64,000 nucleotides of DNA from Erythroxylum novogranatense (Eukaryota > Streptophyta > Magnoliopsida > Malpighiales > Erythroxylaceae), in the NCBI GenBank assembly GCA_029891385.1, contig CM057228.1:67555523-67619522 (forward strand), written 5' to 3'. Below are positions 47,466 to 59,124 of this stretch, one piece after another. The notes under the pieces are model-generated. The model did no database searches and was not told where the DNA came from. It worked only from the letters and a program-made list of their open reading frames with translations. Position 1 is the stretch's first letter. Each line of letters opens with the position of its first letter. A program made the translations under genes and the position numbers.

Positions 47466-50400
47466 TTTAGGTGGTATCGAGCCAAGAGTACGTAATGTAT
47501 CTGGGCACAGTCTGAAACATAGGTTAAGGTGCATGCATTTGAGTCGTGTTGTTGCAGACCATGGCAACAGTGTGAGAAAATTGAGAATGCATCATAATGT
47601 GAACCCATGGAAGTGTATGAGCAATTAGGAATGGGAAAAGAAAATGGATAAGGATAGCTATAGTGTACCGTGGTTATGAACCTTCGATTGTGATATAAGT
47701 ATGATTACGTTGGCATGGGCTGATAGAGGAAAGAAATGATATCAAAATGAATTAGGAGATTTAAAGGGGTAATATTACGGCGAAAGAAAACGAAAAGTTT
47801 TATAGCTTGGAGAGGTCCACTATGGATATGAGAAACATACCGGTTAAAGTATGCCTATGTGAGATTCAAAGTTCAAGATGATGAGGTAATGAGAGTGTTG
47901 ACTTGTATATGCGACGACATGGGAACAATTGGAAATGAACAAAAAGTATATGGTCCGATCAAAGTGATATGGATTCACTACATTTGTGTTAATGGATATT
48001 ATAGATGATGATAGCGAGATTGTAATGATATCAATATTGTACCGTAACGGTTCACATTTAAACAAAAGAGCGAAGTGATTCTAAGGTTAGGAAGAAGTAG
48101 AAATGGTGAGACGAAAGTATACAGATGAACTGAAATGGACTCGTGAAACGGTTATGATCATGAACGCATGAGTTTGGGACCAAAATGGTTATGTTAAGAG
48201 TTTGTGAATCAGTATAAGGGGAAAGTAGGGGAAAAAGGAAGACTGGAAATTTCTACTGATAGTGTATCGGAAAATTTTTAATTGATTGACTATATGTATA
48301 TGGAAACAAACATGGTAAATGGACGGGTAAACAAATAGAGATGCAGTGTATCTGTATTCATGAACGAATATTTCGTCGTGCTTTGGGTGATGTGTTTCCG
48401 AATGTACTATCAAGGTGAATACCCTATCATGGATTGGTTGAGAAAATAAAGAGATAAGTAGTAAGGATGAGATGACAGTGTATAAGTCAAGTTGATGTGA
48501 CCTTAAAAAGGCCAAGCTTGCATGTACGTGAGATGGGACTAAAACTATGTGAAAAGAAGTACAATGACAAGTGGGAAAGGAAACAATGATAGTGATAGTG
48601 AAACAAGGATAATGATAATGAAACGATAATTGTGGTATATGAAAAGAGTTGTCGAGTCGAGGGTAATTCACCTTTGTGAGTATACCTTGGATAGTGAAAT
48701 AATTGAGCTTATGTGTGGAAATAATAGAGGAAACGATCGGTGTTTTATTGACTAAGTGCTAATCATAGTTCCTATAGTAGAAGGGTCATAATTTATAGTG
48801 CTTGTTCAGGAGGAAAGTAAAATTTTAAATGATGTAATGTATGTGAAGAATTGAGGAAAGAAGAAAGATACGATTATGAAATAAGTCTTTTGTTCGAGGA
48901 TTGGCACAAATAGAAAAGAGTGTTATAGAATCCTTAGTAGTATAAGCTACTAATTGGTCCCTGGATGAAATGAAATGATTTTGGTGATGTATATACCAAG
49001 TGGAAGTGTCAAAGAGATTGTTTAGTGCCTCACAGAACCTTAGTGCAAAGGATGTTCCGATCATTCAAGTTACGCATTCAAGTTATGGTATAAACTTGGA
49101 GACAGCAAGTATAGTTGAAATTAGTCCTTATGAGATACTACGAACGATTAAACAATTGAAAAGCAATTATGGAAAATAGTTGGTTGATGAGAATTTCGTG
49201 AACTATATCGATGATTGTAGCAAGAAATTGAGTTAAGATGAACGGACGATTCAAGTTAATAGCGATCATGATGGGAACAAATCGAAAATAAGTATGTACT
49301 AAATCAAAAGTGAAATGGAGTCATGTTTCGAGAGGAGATTCATGCATAACAAGTGGAATATACTACTAAGATTATATGCATTTTGTGTACAGTAATGTAT
49401 AGGATTCAACTACATGAGTGGATTTATTGCAATGTGAAGAAAATCAGTCTCCATAAGATTTGATGCAAAGGGAGATCTAAATTGAAGCTAAGAAAAATAA
49501 TACCAACCCATAAAGTGACATACTCAATGAAATGGAATGTATGGAGGTACGAGTACGAATGAATAAGCATTGACATATGTCGATGTGACTGAAAGGAAAT
49601 TAAATGAAAAGAGAAATAGAGACAAGAAGTCCTAAGGGGGAAACTGAAAATGACATGAGGTAATGCCACCTTCATTAAGGGATCGTAAATAAAGCAATTG
49701 TAGACTCAATCGAGTGATGTCTGTTGAAGTTAGCAACACCCCAATGGAGATTTATGCATGGTAAATAATGGTATCAATTGGAGACTATGATCATAAATGA
49801 GATGAATCATGGAGAAATTTAACACTGATGATAAGCATATCCTTTGGAGATTGGGCAGTGTATACCGAAGTTTCACTAATTGGTATTGGTGCTATGAAAG
49901 AAATTGTTGGAAGCTTTGGAGACCTTAGATATGCTAAGGCATTCCTATAATGCATAAAGTGTGTAATTTCGAGAACATTATTGAGTTTGAAAGGCATGCA
50001 CAAATCAATACTATACCGGTAAAGGTAGAGTGTAGTCTAAAACAATGAATGCAATCATCAAGTAAACAAGACGAATGTAGATATTGGGTTTCCAAATCTA
50101 GGACAATAAAGAGTGTAAAATGTCAAGTAGAAGATGGGGTAAACTAAGAGGTTACTAGTGTATTGAAGGTTTAGATTCAACTCTACTGGAAAGAGGTAAG
50201 AGAGTTAAAGAGGTTAGGAGTCAAAATGATGAGTCCCATAATGAATCGATCTTCGAGTGACATCGGAAAAATGATATTTGGTAGTTTAAAGAAGAAGTAT
50301 GTGTACCGACAAAAGTAACTTGAGCAAAGGAATTGTTAGAGAAGCGTCGACGTATGAATACACTAAAAGTGTATTTTAGCTCTGAAGGATATAGAATTTT

Positions 50401-51210
50401 GTGATTATATGTTGAATTTCTTACGGTGGTGAGTGCTTAAAGGTTTTGAAATTCATAGGAATGCGAGCTTGGTATATAACTCGAGTGACTATAGGTATAA
50501 CGATGGTGATCACAATAAGGGATTGTACATTTTGCATTAAACCGAAAAGTGCCTAATAATAGTCAAAGACCAAAATCTATTCGAGATCTTGGTGATGAGT
50601 GAGACGAAGGAAAGTGGTGAGGAAAACTGAATGGGTTAGATGAGGAGGAACCGGATCGGACAAATGAAATATAGTAAAATGCATATACAAATAGAGTGCA
50701 TGAACACTAAAGAACAAATGAATTGTCAAAGGAGAGATGAATCGGAGCTAAGAGTCAATGAGATATATAGGTTAAATGGTTTAGGTGAATTAATTTGGTT
50801 ATAACAAAATAGACATAGGTGTCACCGTGTTAGTACCAAAGGAAAGGGAGTGGCAAAGACGAGATGAAGGGTTTCTTGTAAGTATCACCTTGGTAAGGTG
50901 TAATCGAATTGGCAAAAGGGTATCAATGGAGCATGAATTATTGCGTATGTTTGAGTGAAAAGGCTTGAGAAAACGTGATAAGTTGCGTAGGGCGGAAATA
51001 ATGATCTACTCTAAAATAAACTAAGATTGTTGACATAGCCAAACGTGACCTGAACGACTCATTAAGTCTATTTATTGTGATCTTTCAAAATGAGTCATTG
51101 ATTGATGAAGCTGTATGGGACATGTAGGGACATATGACCACTGATCAGTGTTTACCATATGGAACCATCGACTGAGAATTTCGAGGACGAAATTTTTATT
51201 AGAGGGGAAT
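47466..51210 (+). other. Internal region of LARD-like element
   Basis: GTGGTATCGAGCCAAG at 47471-47486 is the presumed primer-binding site, lacking one base compared with the tRNA-complementary TGGTATCAGAGCC. A purine run AGAGGGGAA (51201-51209) precedes the 3' LTR. Between them no gag, protease, reverse transcriptase, RNase H or integrase block could be read in any frame. The longest open frame (minus strand, 48189-48671, 160 codons) has no recognised domain and is rich in H, S and F. Only the last ~90 bp resemble a chromovirus pol end (EAVWDM then a FRGRN-like stretch in a shifted frame). The region looks either noncoding by design or extremely decayed. Confidence 0.65.
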
Positions 51211-54200
51211 TGTAACATCCCACCCCCGACGTGAAGGGTAAAATAGTAATTTGGTCAGGGATGAGAGTGATTAGGACTGATTTGACATTTTCATGCATAC
51301 TGGTATTTGTGAACAGTGAATTTTTGCACATGAAAAATAACTGTACATGCATTCATGATATTTCCCGGTATTTAGGCCTAAATGGAATTTTATTGTGAAG
51401 AATGTGGAAATTATGTTTGAAAAATTTATTGGAGTGAATTTTCGTGTGTTTTATATTTTAAGGAAATTTTAGAAATTTTTCTGAACTTTTCCGGAGAAAA
51501 TTTCCGGACCGGAAAAAAAATCGCCAAGTGGCTTAACTGGTTGATTTTGGTATTGAAAATTCATCCATTTGGCACTAAAAAATTTGATTCATGGTTTTGG
51601 AAATAATTGGATTAGAGCAATTGAAAATTGAATGACCTAGAGATTAAATCTTAATAAGGTCTTTTATTTAACTATTTATTTATTGATTGTTGTTTTATTT
51701 GGTGACAAGTGTCATGACATGTGTCATGAAACTTATTAAGCCTTTATTAAAAGCCTCCTTTGGTCTTGATTCTCGATGCTTCCATAGGAGAAGGCCAAAA
51801 GCAAAATTTTCTTCATGTTTTCTATCTCCTTCGTAGCCTACCTCTTCCTCCCCTCTTCTTGGTTTTTTTGCTTGCTTCTCCTTTTCATCTCCTTCTCCAT
51901 GGTTAGCTCTTCTTTGGTCTTATCATACAAAACAAAAGTTTAACCTAAGCTCTAGATGATGGTGATTGTCGTGGATGTGGAAAAAAAGAGAGAGAGAGAT
52001 TGAAGTAGTTAAAAGATTGAGAAGATTTGAAGCTTAAAGGTAAGAAGCATGCTTTATATTCTTAATTGGTAATTAAATGCATTCTTTGTGATGGTTGTGC
52101 ATCTAAGTGCATGAATATTGTGTTGGTAAAGTTGGGTGAGAGCTTTGAGTGATTAATTGTTGGTTGATGAAGTAGGATGATGCATGTAAGAATAATATGT
52201 GATGTATGTCATTTGAGAGGGTTTGGATTGCATTAAGTAATGTTAATGGTGTTGAAAATAGATGAATGAATGTGTATGAATTGCTGTCATTTTTATGATC
52301 ATTGTTCAAGTGGGGGTTTTGATTATAGTATGGGTGAATTAATGACTAAATTGGATGCTTATGAGTATAGACTTGGAATTTGAATGATAGGAATTGGAGT
52401 GAGTAGTAAAGCTGGAAATTGTACTTTGAACATGTTCTAATGTTTTTGTCATAACTAATTGTGTGGTTGAGAAAAAGAGGTGAGGCTTGTTTTGACTTAA
52501 AATTGAGACATTTTTCTGCAATTGTTGTGAAGGGAGCACTGTCCAATTTGGATTAGAAGAGTGTTGAATCTTGCTTTGAAAGTGATGTATAGGTGCAGTA
52601 TGAACAGTAACCGAGATTGATGATCTGAAACTTTGATGAATTTTTCTAGGTTGATTTATGAGGAATTGGTGAAAATGGTCTTAATGAAAGTTGAAGCCTA
52701 TATTGTTAGCTTTCCATTGCCACTAATTTTGCAATTTTCGATATGTACGTTGAGATTTATGAACTGTTAACTATTGACTGATTTTGGATATGGTGGTGAA
52801 ACCTAGCCTAAGTGTCAGATTTGCAAACATTCTGATTGGAAGCAATTTTAGTAATTTCTGTTAATTGAATTGGCTTAAGTAATCTTCTGAAAGTTGTAGA
52901 GGAAACAATTATCTTGAAAATGACATATAGCATGCTATTTTTAGATAACAGAATTGAGACTTATGATGTTTCAAAGATTGGACTGAAGTTAGGTCATGGA
53001 CTGCTGAACAGGGCAGTAACTTGCAGGACTGTCTTGAATTGATTAATGATGGAATTTGATTCTGAGCCCTTCATGAGAAGTGTAGTACTGTGTTTTATCT
53101 TTTCATGGGTGTAAAGTATGCAATTTTGTGACATTTTTACAAGGAGTTATACTGTATGGAAATTTACTGTCCAGATTGGTTGAATTCAGTGGGCAGATGC
53201 TTTGGTGAATTATTCGACCTAGTTAGCAATGGAATTGGATTTTTGATTGTTCATAAAAGTTGTAGATCACATTGTGATCTTACTGAGCACATTTATTGTG
53301 TAATTTTTGACTAAGGAAATGGGAAGTTATTGAATTTATAAAATACTGCACTGGTTAGGAACTCTACTGCACTGGTTAGGAACTCATTGACTGGACAGAA
53401 ACTTTGATTGTATTTTAACACCCTTAGAGGTGAATTTGGCTTCTGGGTTCTTCATGAACATTGTAGATCTCTCTTTTTCTATGAAATAGACACCAAATTT
53501 GTCCAAATTGGAGTTCGAGTAGAGAGTTATGGCCTAAACAAGTTGGCATGTCGGAGGAAACTGTTTCAGATTTGTCATTGTAATAAGACTAGTCGACTAC
53601 AACCTGTACTAGTCGACTAGGACATGCAGTTTCCTGCACTAGTCGACTACAACCTGCTCTAGTCGACTAGGATGGGTATTTTCCTCCTTTTGCTCATAAC
53701 TTTTTCGTCCGACATCCGATTGGCCTAATTTCGAGGCATCGGATTCATGGAACATTGAATTTCATTTCATGGGAAATTGGAAATTTTTGACGGAAATTGA
53801 CGGTGTCCCGTAATGGTTCTTTAGTCTTTGTTTGATTTTTCGATGGAACAAAATGGGATTAGGGCAGGAATATCATGAACATGCATTGTCCTTATTCTAT
53901 ATTTGTGCATAAATGGGAATTCTTATGTAAAGTGATTAATGTGTGCATATGGCATAAATTGGCAAGACAGATAAATGTCCACTCAGCGCTCCGTAAATTG
54001 GAAACCGATGCAAATCGAGCGATCGTGAGTAGACCTAGATGGTCTTATTTATTGATTATTTGCTTTTGTCATATGTTGAATGAGTATTGATTTATTTTAT
54101 TGATTGTGATTAATATGGGTTCCGGATGAAGGTCCGGTGATTGATTATGTATGGGAAGCACGTTATGAAGTGTTCCTTGAATGTGAATGGGATGACCTAA

Positions 54201-55426
54201 GTGTATATATTGAGATTGTTAAAATGTCTTGCATGCATAATTGCACATAAATGAAATGTGACTTCTTAATTAGATGTCGAATGCCGGACTACGGTCCGAT
54301 AATAGTCATTATGATTGATCGAGCGCATGCAAATATGCATAAGGCATTCCAACGCATGAATACATGAAAGATAATGGGAGTTGTGACCGAGTAGTTAACA
54401 ATGAGTGAAAAGAGCTTCGTGCTCGACATCGATTGAGCCTTAGGCTCAACGACAATGAGCCCTATATGGGACGATTTACAATGAGCCCTATGAGACGATT
54501 TATAATGAGCCCTTTATGGGACAATTTACAATGAGCCATATATGGGACGATTTACAATGAGCCCTATATGGACGATTTTCAATGAGCCCGATATCCATGG
54601 GTACGGGACGGTTTAGGCACTCGGTCACAACAAAGTAATTAAATGGAAAGTGGGTCTCGTGCACATATGCATAACATGATTGATTTGATTATACGGAATG
54701 GAAATGGTTGAATTACTTGTATTGAAGGACACCGCAACATTGTATTGAATGGGAATGTGACATTGTGTTGAATGGGAATGATAAATTGGATTGAATGATC
54801 GATTTGATTATATTGAATATGACATTGTATTGACATAATGAAAATATGAAACCGTATGTGAATGTGAGGTGTGATTGGGAATATGAATTGTGACTTAATG
54901 GAAATGAAAATATGTGTTATATGTTATGTGATTGGGTGAACCATCGATGATGGTCACTCACCGAGTTCGCAAAACTCACTCAAAATTTGCATCTATTTTT
55001 CAGGTCTTGAAGAATACCCGCTTGACACGGGAGTATGTCTCATCAGAAAAGTGAAGGATAGAGGTCGGGATCACCAGGTTCCGCATTAGTGTCTTATCGA
55101 ATTATATTCCGCAATCATTGTGCAATAATGCTTTGTATTTATAATGAGCCATTATGGTTCTATTATTTCACATTGACTGATTGTAAAATTATTATTGAAT
55201 GACTGTAATAACTGAAAATGATTAATTGTGAACATGGGCTCAAGTTTCTCACTGTTTATGTCGCGACAATGAACGTTTTTTAAAAAAATAATAATAATCA
55301 TAATAAGAGGAGAAAATGTTATACTGAGTTTTATACTGAGTGGTGTAGCATGTCACCCTCGCGGGGCACGGACTTGGATGTCACCGTCGATGTCGGGTTT
55401 GGGTCTTGTGAGAGTGGGGTGTTACA
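51211..55426 (+). repeat. 3' LTR of LARD-like element
   Basis: 4216 bp, closely matching the 5' LTR in order and content. Differences are mostly single-base, homopolymer-length and CTG/CAG-versus-CG changes. TCACT follows at 55427. Confidence 0.88.
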
Positions 55427-55431
55427 TCACT

Positions 55432-55762
55432 CATGAAGGAACCAATCAAGTTCAAGAGACAAAGATCAACATGCTTCTCCATGACTATGAAATGTTTGTC
55501 ATGAAAGAAGGTGAGTCTATTTCTACTATGCTTGATCGTTTTACTGAAATTATCAATGGATTAGGCAACCTTGGAAAGCATATGACGGATAGCGAGAAGG
55601 TGAAAAAGATTCTTCGTTCACTACCGAAAGAATAGGACTCACAAGTCACCGCTATTATAAAGTCTAAAGATCTCAATCAATTGGAATTCAATGCCTTGGT
55701 GGGATCACTCATAAACTATGAGATCATTCTCAAATCGAGAGGAGGAAGAGGTAAGTCACAAA
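55432..55762 (+). pseudogene. Copia gag, second part
   Basis: Continues the gag cut at 43250: a HEGTNQVQETKINMLLHDYE block, the FVMKEGESISTMLDRFTEI block, then LPKE followed by TAG (55633-55635, expected Trp), then DSQVTAI and LNQLEFNALVG. These are typical of the second half of the UBN2-type copia gag domain. It ends abruptly at the 445 bp inverted-repeat element, and the zinc knuckle and protease are missing. Confidence 0.82.
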
Positions 55763-56207
55763 TGTAGAGCCCGGCCTCTACCACCATCACTCCAAGTATT
55801 GTCCTCACGACCAACACAAGACCAGAGTCACGACTCGAAGATGAGCTTATCGAGGATTTTGTTGCACTTTGCATGGGCGCCTCTTATCATTGAGCCAATT
55901 TAGCGACAAGGCCTTGCTGCACTTACTGCATCGCTTGTACCATCGGAGCCAATTGCTCAATGGTAAGAGGCATCTACGAAAGTGGAACAAACCTCGAGGT
56001 CTCAGGTTCGAGTCAGGACTCAAACAAGTGCCAAAGAGGACAATACCTGGAGTGATGGCGGTAGAGGCCAGGCTAAATTGGCTCAATGGTAAGAGGCATC
56101 CACGCAAAGTGCAACAAAATCTTGAGGTCTTGTGTTCGAGTCGTGACTCACACAAGTGCCAAAGAGGACAATACTTGGAGTGATGGCGGTAGAGGCCGGG
56201 CTCTACA
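55763..56207. mobile_element. 445 bp inverted-repeat element with tRNA-like boxes
   Basis: The ends are 44 bp inverted repeats with one mismatch, beginning TGTAGAGCCCGGCCTCTACC. The interior has a 126 bp tandem duplication (55955 and 56081), each copy with an A-box-like TGGCTCAATGG (about 55953 and 56079) and a B-box-like GGTTCGAGTC or TGTTCGAGTC (about 56005 and 56133). A third, inverted and more diverged copy fills the left part. It could be an inverted-duplicated tRNA-derived SINE or a MITE-like unit. The two flanks do not share a target duplication, because a rearrangement breakpoint coincides with it. Open frames of ~100 residues on both strands here are not genes. Confidence 0.7.
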
Positions 56208-56315
56208 TAGATGGTCCAATTAAATCCATATGAACAAGTTCAAGAATTTTAGAAGAACAAATTTATTTTCTTGGTTTGAAAGATTCTCTAAAATGTTTGC
56301 CTTTCAAGCAAGAAT
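56208..56315 (-). pseudogene. Inverted piece of copia pre-integrase/integrase
   Basis: The minus-strand reading gives SCLKGKHFRESFKPRK, one stop, then LELVHMDLIGP, the classic start of the copia integrase core. It ends at ATCTA (minus strand) and would join directly to the SRHASLSDK block that begins at 59120 on the plus strand. It is therefore the inverted other half of the same gene. The left boundary with the solo LTR is approximate. Confidence 0.75.
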
Positions 56316-59119
56316 TGTATAATTCTAAAATGGGAAGGGTAAGTTGATCAATTGGGACAGGCTAGTAATTTGCATTGCATACTTTGATTGAGCATTTATT
56401 TGACCTCTAATTTTAGAGGAATGAGTCAATTGGCACATGCATTTATGTGTATATGCATTCATGGCATTTCCCAGCATTTTATTGAGGATATGATATGAAT
56501 TGTGGTTTTCAAGATAAGTATGTTTGATTTTAATTGATTTGAGAATTGTAGAATAATTGGGTTTGAATAATTAAGTTGGAACTGTTTTAGAGTGTCTGCC
56601 AGTTGATAATGACCCTTAGGAATTTTTTTGAAAATTCGGGAGAAAAAGTCCGGACCGAAAATTTTCCGAGTGACAGATTGATTGACTGTATAGTATTGAA
56701 TAAATGTCCAATGGCCATGGAAATTTAGAATTGTAATTTTAGAAATTAAAGTGTCGAGCCATTGAAATTTGGAGATGAATTGGACTGGGAATGAAACTGA
56801 AAAGAGAAAGAGATTTAAACGTATTGTGAGGAAAAAGACAAGAGGCTTAATTGTTTAACCTTTAAATACCTTATTTTTTTAAAACTTGGCAGAAAACTTC
56901 TCCTTCCTCCTAGGGCACGATTCTTTCTCCTCTCCCTTCGATGATTTCGATCCCCCACCTTCGAGAATTTGCTTGCTCCTTCTTTTTGGGTGAAGATCAA
57001 CTAGAACCCTTGAGAGAGTGTTGATTTTCGAGAGCTCAGAAGCTCACCGTGGGTGTTGGAGAAAAGAGGAAAAGAATTGGAGGATTTTTTGAGAATTGAA
57101 GATTTGAGCTTGATTTGGTAAGTAAATTGATTGTATGTTGGTTATTTATTAGTTAGATGCATGCATGGGTTTAATTGTGAAAGATTGGGCTAGTTATGGG
57201 TGAGTTATAGAGGTTTTTAGTGAGAGAAAGGTGAAAAATTCGTCAGAGAGGACAATCGGAGCCCCGCACGTCGCGACGTGTGCTGAGGGCCTCGTCGCGA
57301 CGAGCAAACAGTTACTTGCCGCGACGAGCCCTTTCTTATGCGTCGCGGCGAGCCCCATAGAAGAGCGACTTCAGGACGCCGTGGTGAGGGTTTTGAGGCC
57401 GCGGCGAGGACCAATTTTCTGAATGGATGTAGTTTAATTTTTGAGTTATAACTTACGGTGTAGACCTCTAATTGAGGTGATTCTTGATTCGTTATAAACT
57501 AGAGATAGATGTCTACAATTGTGGTATTGAAAGGAAGTTGAATATGATTTTCTAATGTAACCTAAGGATTGTTTCATGATAATTGGAGTATAACTTGAGG
57601 TCTTCAATGGGTGAATTTGATCAAATGAATAATAATTTTGGCTTTGAGGTCTTTCTTGAGAATATCCTAGTGGATATGCCTTAGTAAAGTGACTGAATGT
57701 TAGAAATGGAACTTGTGGAGTTCCGTGACATGTTACTGAATTGAATTAAGTCATTATTGACCAACTGAGTGAAAGATTAGTTTCGAGACAAAAGGAAAGT
57801 GGAAATTGGGAAATAGCGCCGGGAAAGTCATGAATAGGCATCGTTCATCTTTTATTTAAGACATGTGCATTATTGAATCGATTATGCAATTAGTAATGAA
57901 TGATTATTTGACTGTTTTAGAGGCACCGCTGGATCGACATTCCGCGGATATTGCTGAGACTTCCAGGCAATAGCTCGGAAGTGCAGGTGAGTAACCTAGT
58001 TGGTTCCTCAACCTTTATGTGTTAATATTACATGCTTATGCCATGTGGAGAAAATGGAGGGTTTATGTGTTTGATTTGATTGATTTCAGACTATAGGTGT
58101 CTGAAATATCTGGAACTTGATATCGAAGTGCTATTTGTGTGTAACTGTTGTGAATGCTCCAATGAAATAGATTGTGAATGTGCAAATTGATTATGACTGA
58201 AATACTGGACTAAAGGTCCGAAGGAATGGGAATTGGACAATGAAATGTAAACTGACTGTAAATGTAAATTGGGATATATGCATCCATGCATAAAAGTATG
58301 ATCAGATAATGACAGTTGTGACCGGAGCAGCCAACGTATTTCAAAGCTTAAAGCTTAACGCATTAGGGCTTCGAGCCGAACGTTATTCAAAGCCATAGGC
58401 TCACCGTATCAGGGCTTCAAGCCCAACAAAATTCAGAGCCACTGGCTCACCGTTAATGAGCTCAGGCGCACGATCACAACACCGTAATAAAATGGAAAGT
58501 GTCACATATGCATTCCGTGTATGAATGATTAAGTATGCATTGTGTGAAAGGTGAAATGCCATATAATTGTGAAATAGAACGCATGTAATATTTCTGAGTA
58601 TGCTAAAATGTGATATTATGTGAATTGGGTGTATATGCATGAGTTGAGTGAACCATCGATGATGGTTTCTTACCGAGTTCGCAAACTCACCCAACATTGC
58701 AAATATTTCTCAGGGATCGAGAGAGTACCCCGTTAGGCACGAGAGTATGATTACCGCTTGCAAGTCAGAGTTTAAGGTCAGGATCAGGTCACGTCTGCAT
58801 TAGTGTTATTCTGTTTTTGTATAAGATTTGTATTTCTGCAATTTCTGCAAAATAATACTGTCATTGTAGAGGGCCCAAATTGATAAATGTTGTATTGTAA
58901 TGTGATTACTGAAATTATGTTTTGATCAAAATGTTTTCATATTAAAGTGGGCCCATTATGGTTACTAATTTCCGCGCACGAGATTGTTTTCAAAAATAAA
59001 AATGTCTAACTGAGTTTTTGAACCGCAATTGACTGCCCTAGCATATTACCCTCGTGAGGCACGGGCTTGGATATCACCATCGATATCGGGTTCGGGTCTT
59101 GCGGGAGTGGGATGCTACA
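56316..59119 (+). mobile_element. 2.8 kb gypsy-type solo LTR in copia integrase
   Basis: Ends GGGATGCTACA at 59119, followed by ATCTA (59120-59124), which is also present at the broken end of the inverted integrase piece. It shares with the LARD-like LTR the early GAAGGGTAA ... TAGTAATTTG phrase, GCATTCATGGCATTTCCCAG, the GAACCATCGATGATGG block (58650), the GAGTTCGCAAACTCACCCAA block (58675), a GATATCACCATCGATATCGG phrase and the end GGGTCTTGCGGGAGTGGG. It carries a CG-rich palindrome cassette (57261-57410) and AGGGCTTCGAGCC-type repeats (about 58345-58450). The left end (TGTATAATTC) is tentative because of the adjacent inversion. Confidence 0.65.
57261..57410. repeat. CG-rich cassette with GTCGCGAC words
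   Basis: GCACGTCGCGACGTGTG, CTCGTCGCGACGAG, GCCGCGACGAG, GCGTCGCGGCGAG and GGCCGCGGCGAGG follow one another in an otherwise AT-rich LTR. Open frames on both strands here are by-products of this composition. Confidence 0.75.
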
Positions 59120-59124
59120 ATCTA

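Larger units (their letters stand above)
43251..55426 (+). mobile_element. LARD-like retroelement: 4.2 kb LTRs, no genes seen
   Basis: Two LTRs of 4215 and 4216 bp (43251-47465, 51211-55426) start TGTAACATCCCACCCCC and end GTGTTACA. TCACT is duplicated at 43246-43250 and 55427-55431. The 3745 bp internal region starts with a primer-binding-site-like TGGTATCGAGCC and ends with the TTTCGAGGACGAAATTTTTA phrase and a purine tract. That phrase is typical of the end of chromovirus (Tekay-like) pol. No gag or pol frame is readable. Long LTRs, a noncoding interior of ~3.5 kb and intact ends fit large retrotransposon derivatives (LARDs), which depend on proteins made elsewhere. It is younger than the copia gag it interrupts. 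Confidence 0.85.

Noticed and set aside
48189..48671. 160-codon minus-strand frame inside the LARD-like element
   Set aside because: Antisense to the element, biased composition (H, S, F), no known domain. Noted within the internal region only.
48990..49160. Possible integrase echo (KEIV ... then FKLWYKLGD) in the LARD-like interior
   Set aside because: Too weak and too broken by stops and frame changes to call. A profile search against chromovirus integrase would decide.
55953..56143. Functional tRNA genes
   Set aside because: A- and B-box-like words are present, but there is no cloverleaf, the box spacing is too long, and the sequence lies in a repeat element.
55847..56183. ~100-codon frames on both strands
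   Set aside because: They lie entirely in the inverted-repeat element and read through its duplicated tRNA-like units.
57217..57422. 63-65 codon Arg/Ala-rich frames on both strands
   Set aside because: Caused by the GTCGCGAC-rich cassette of the solo LTR.
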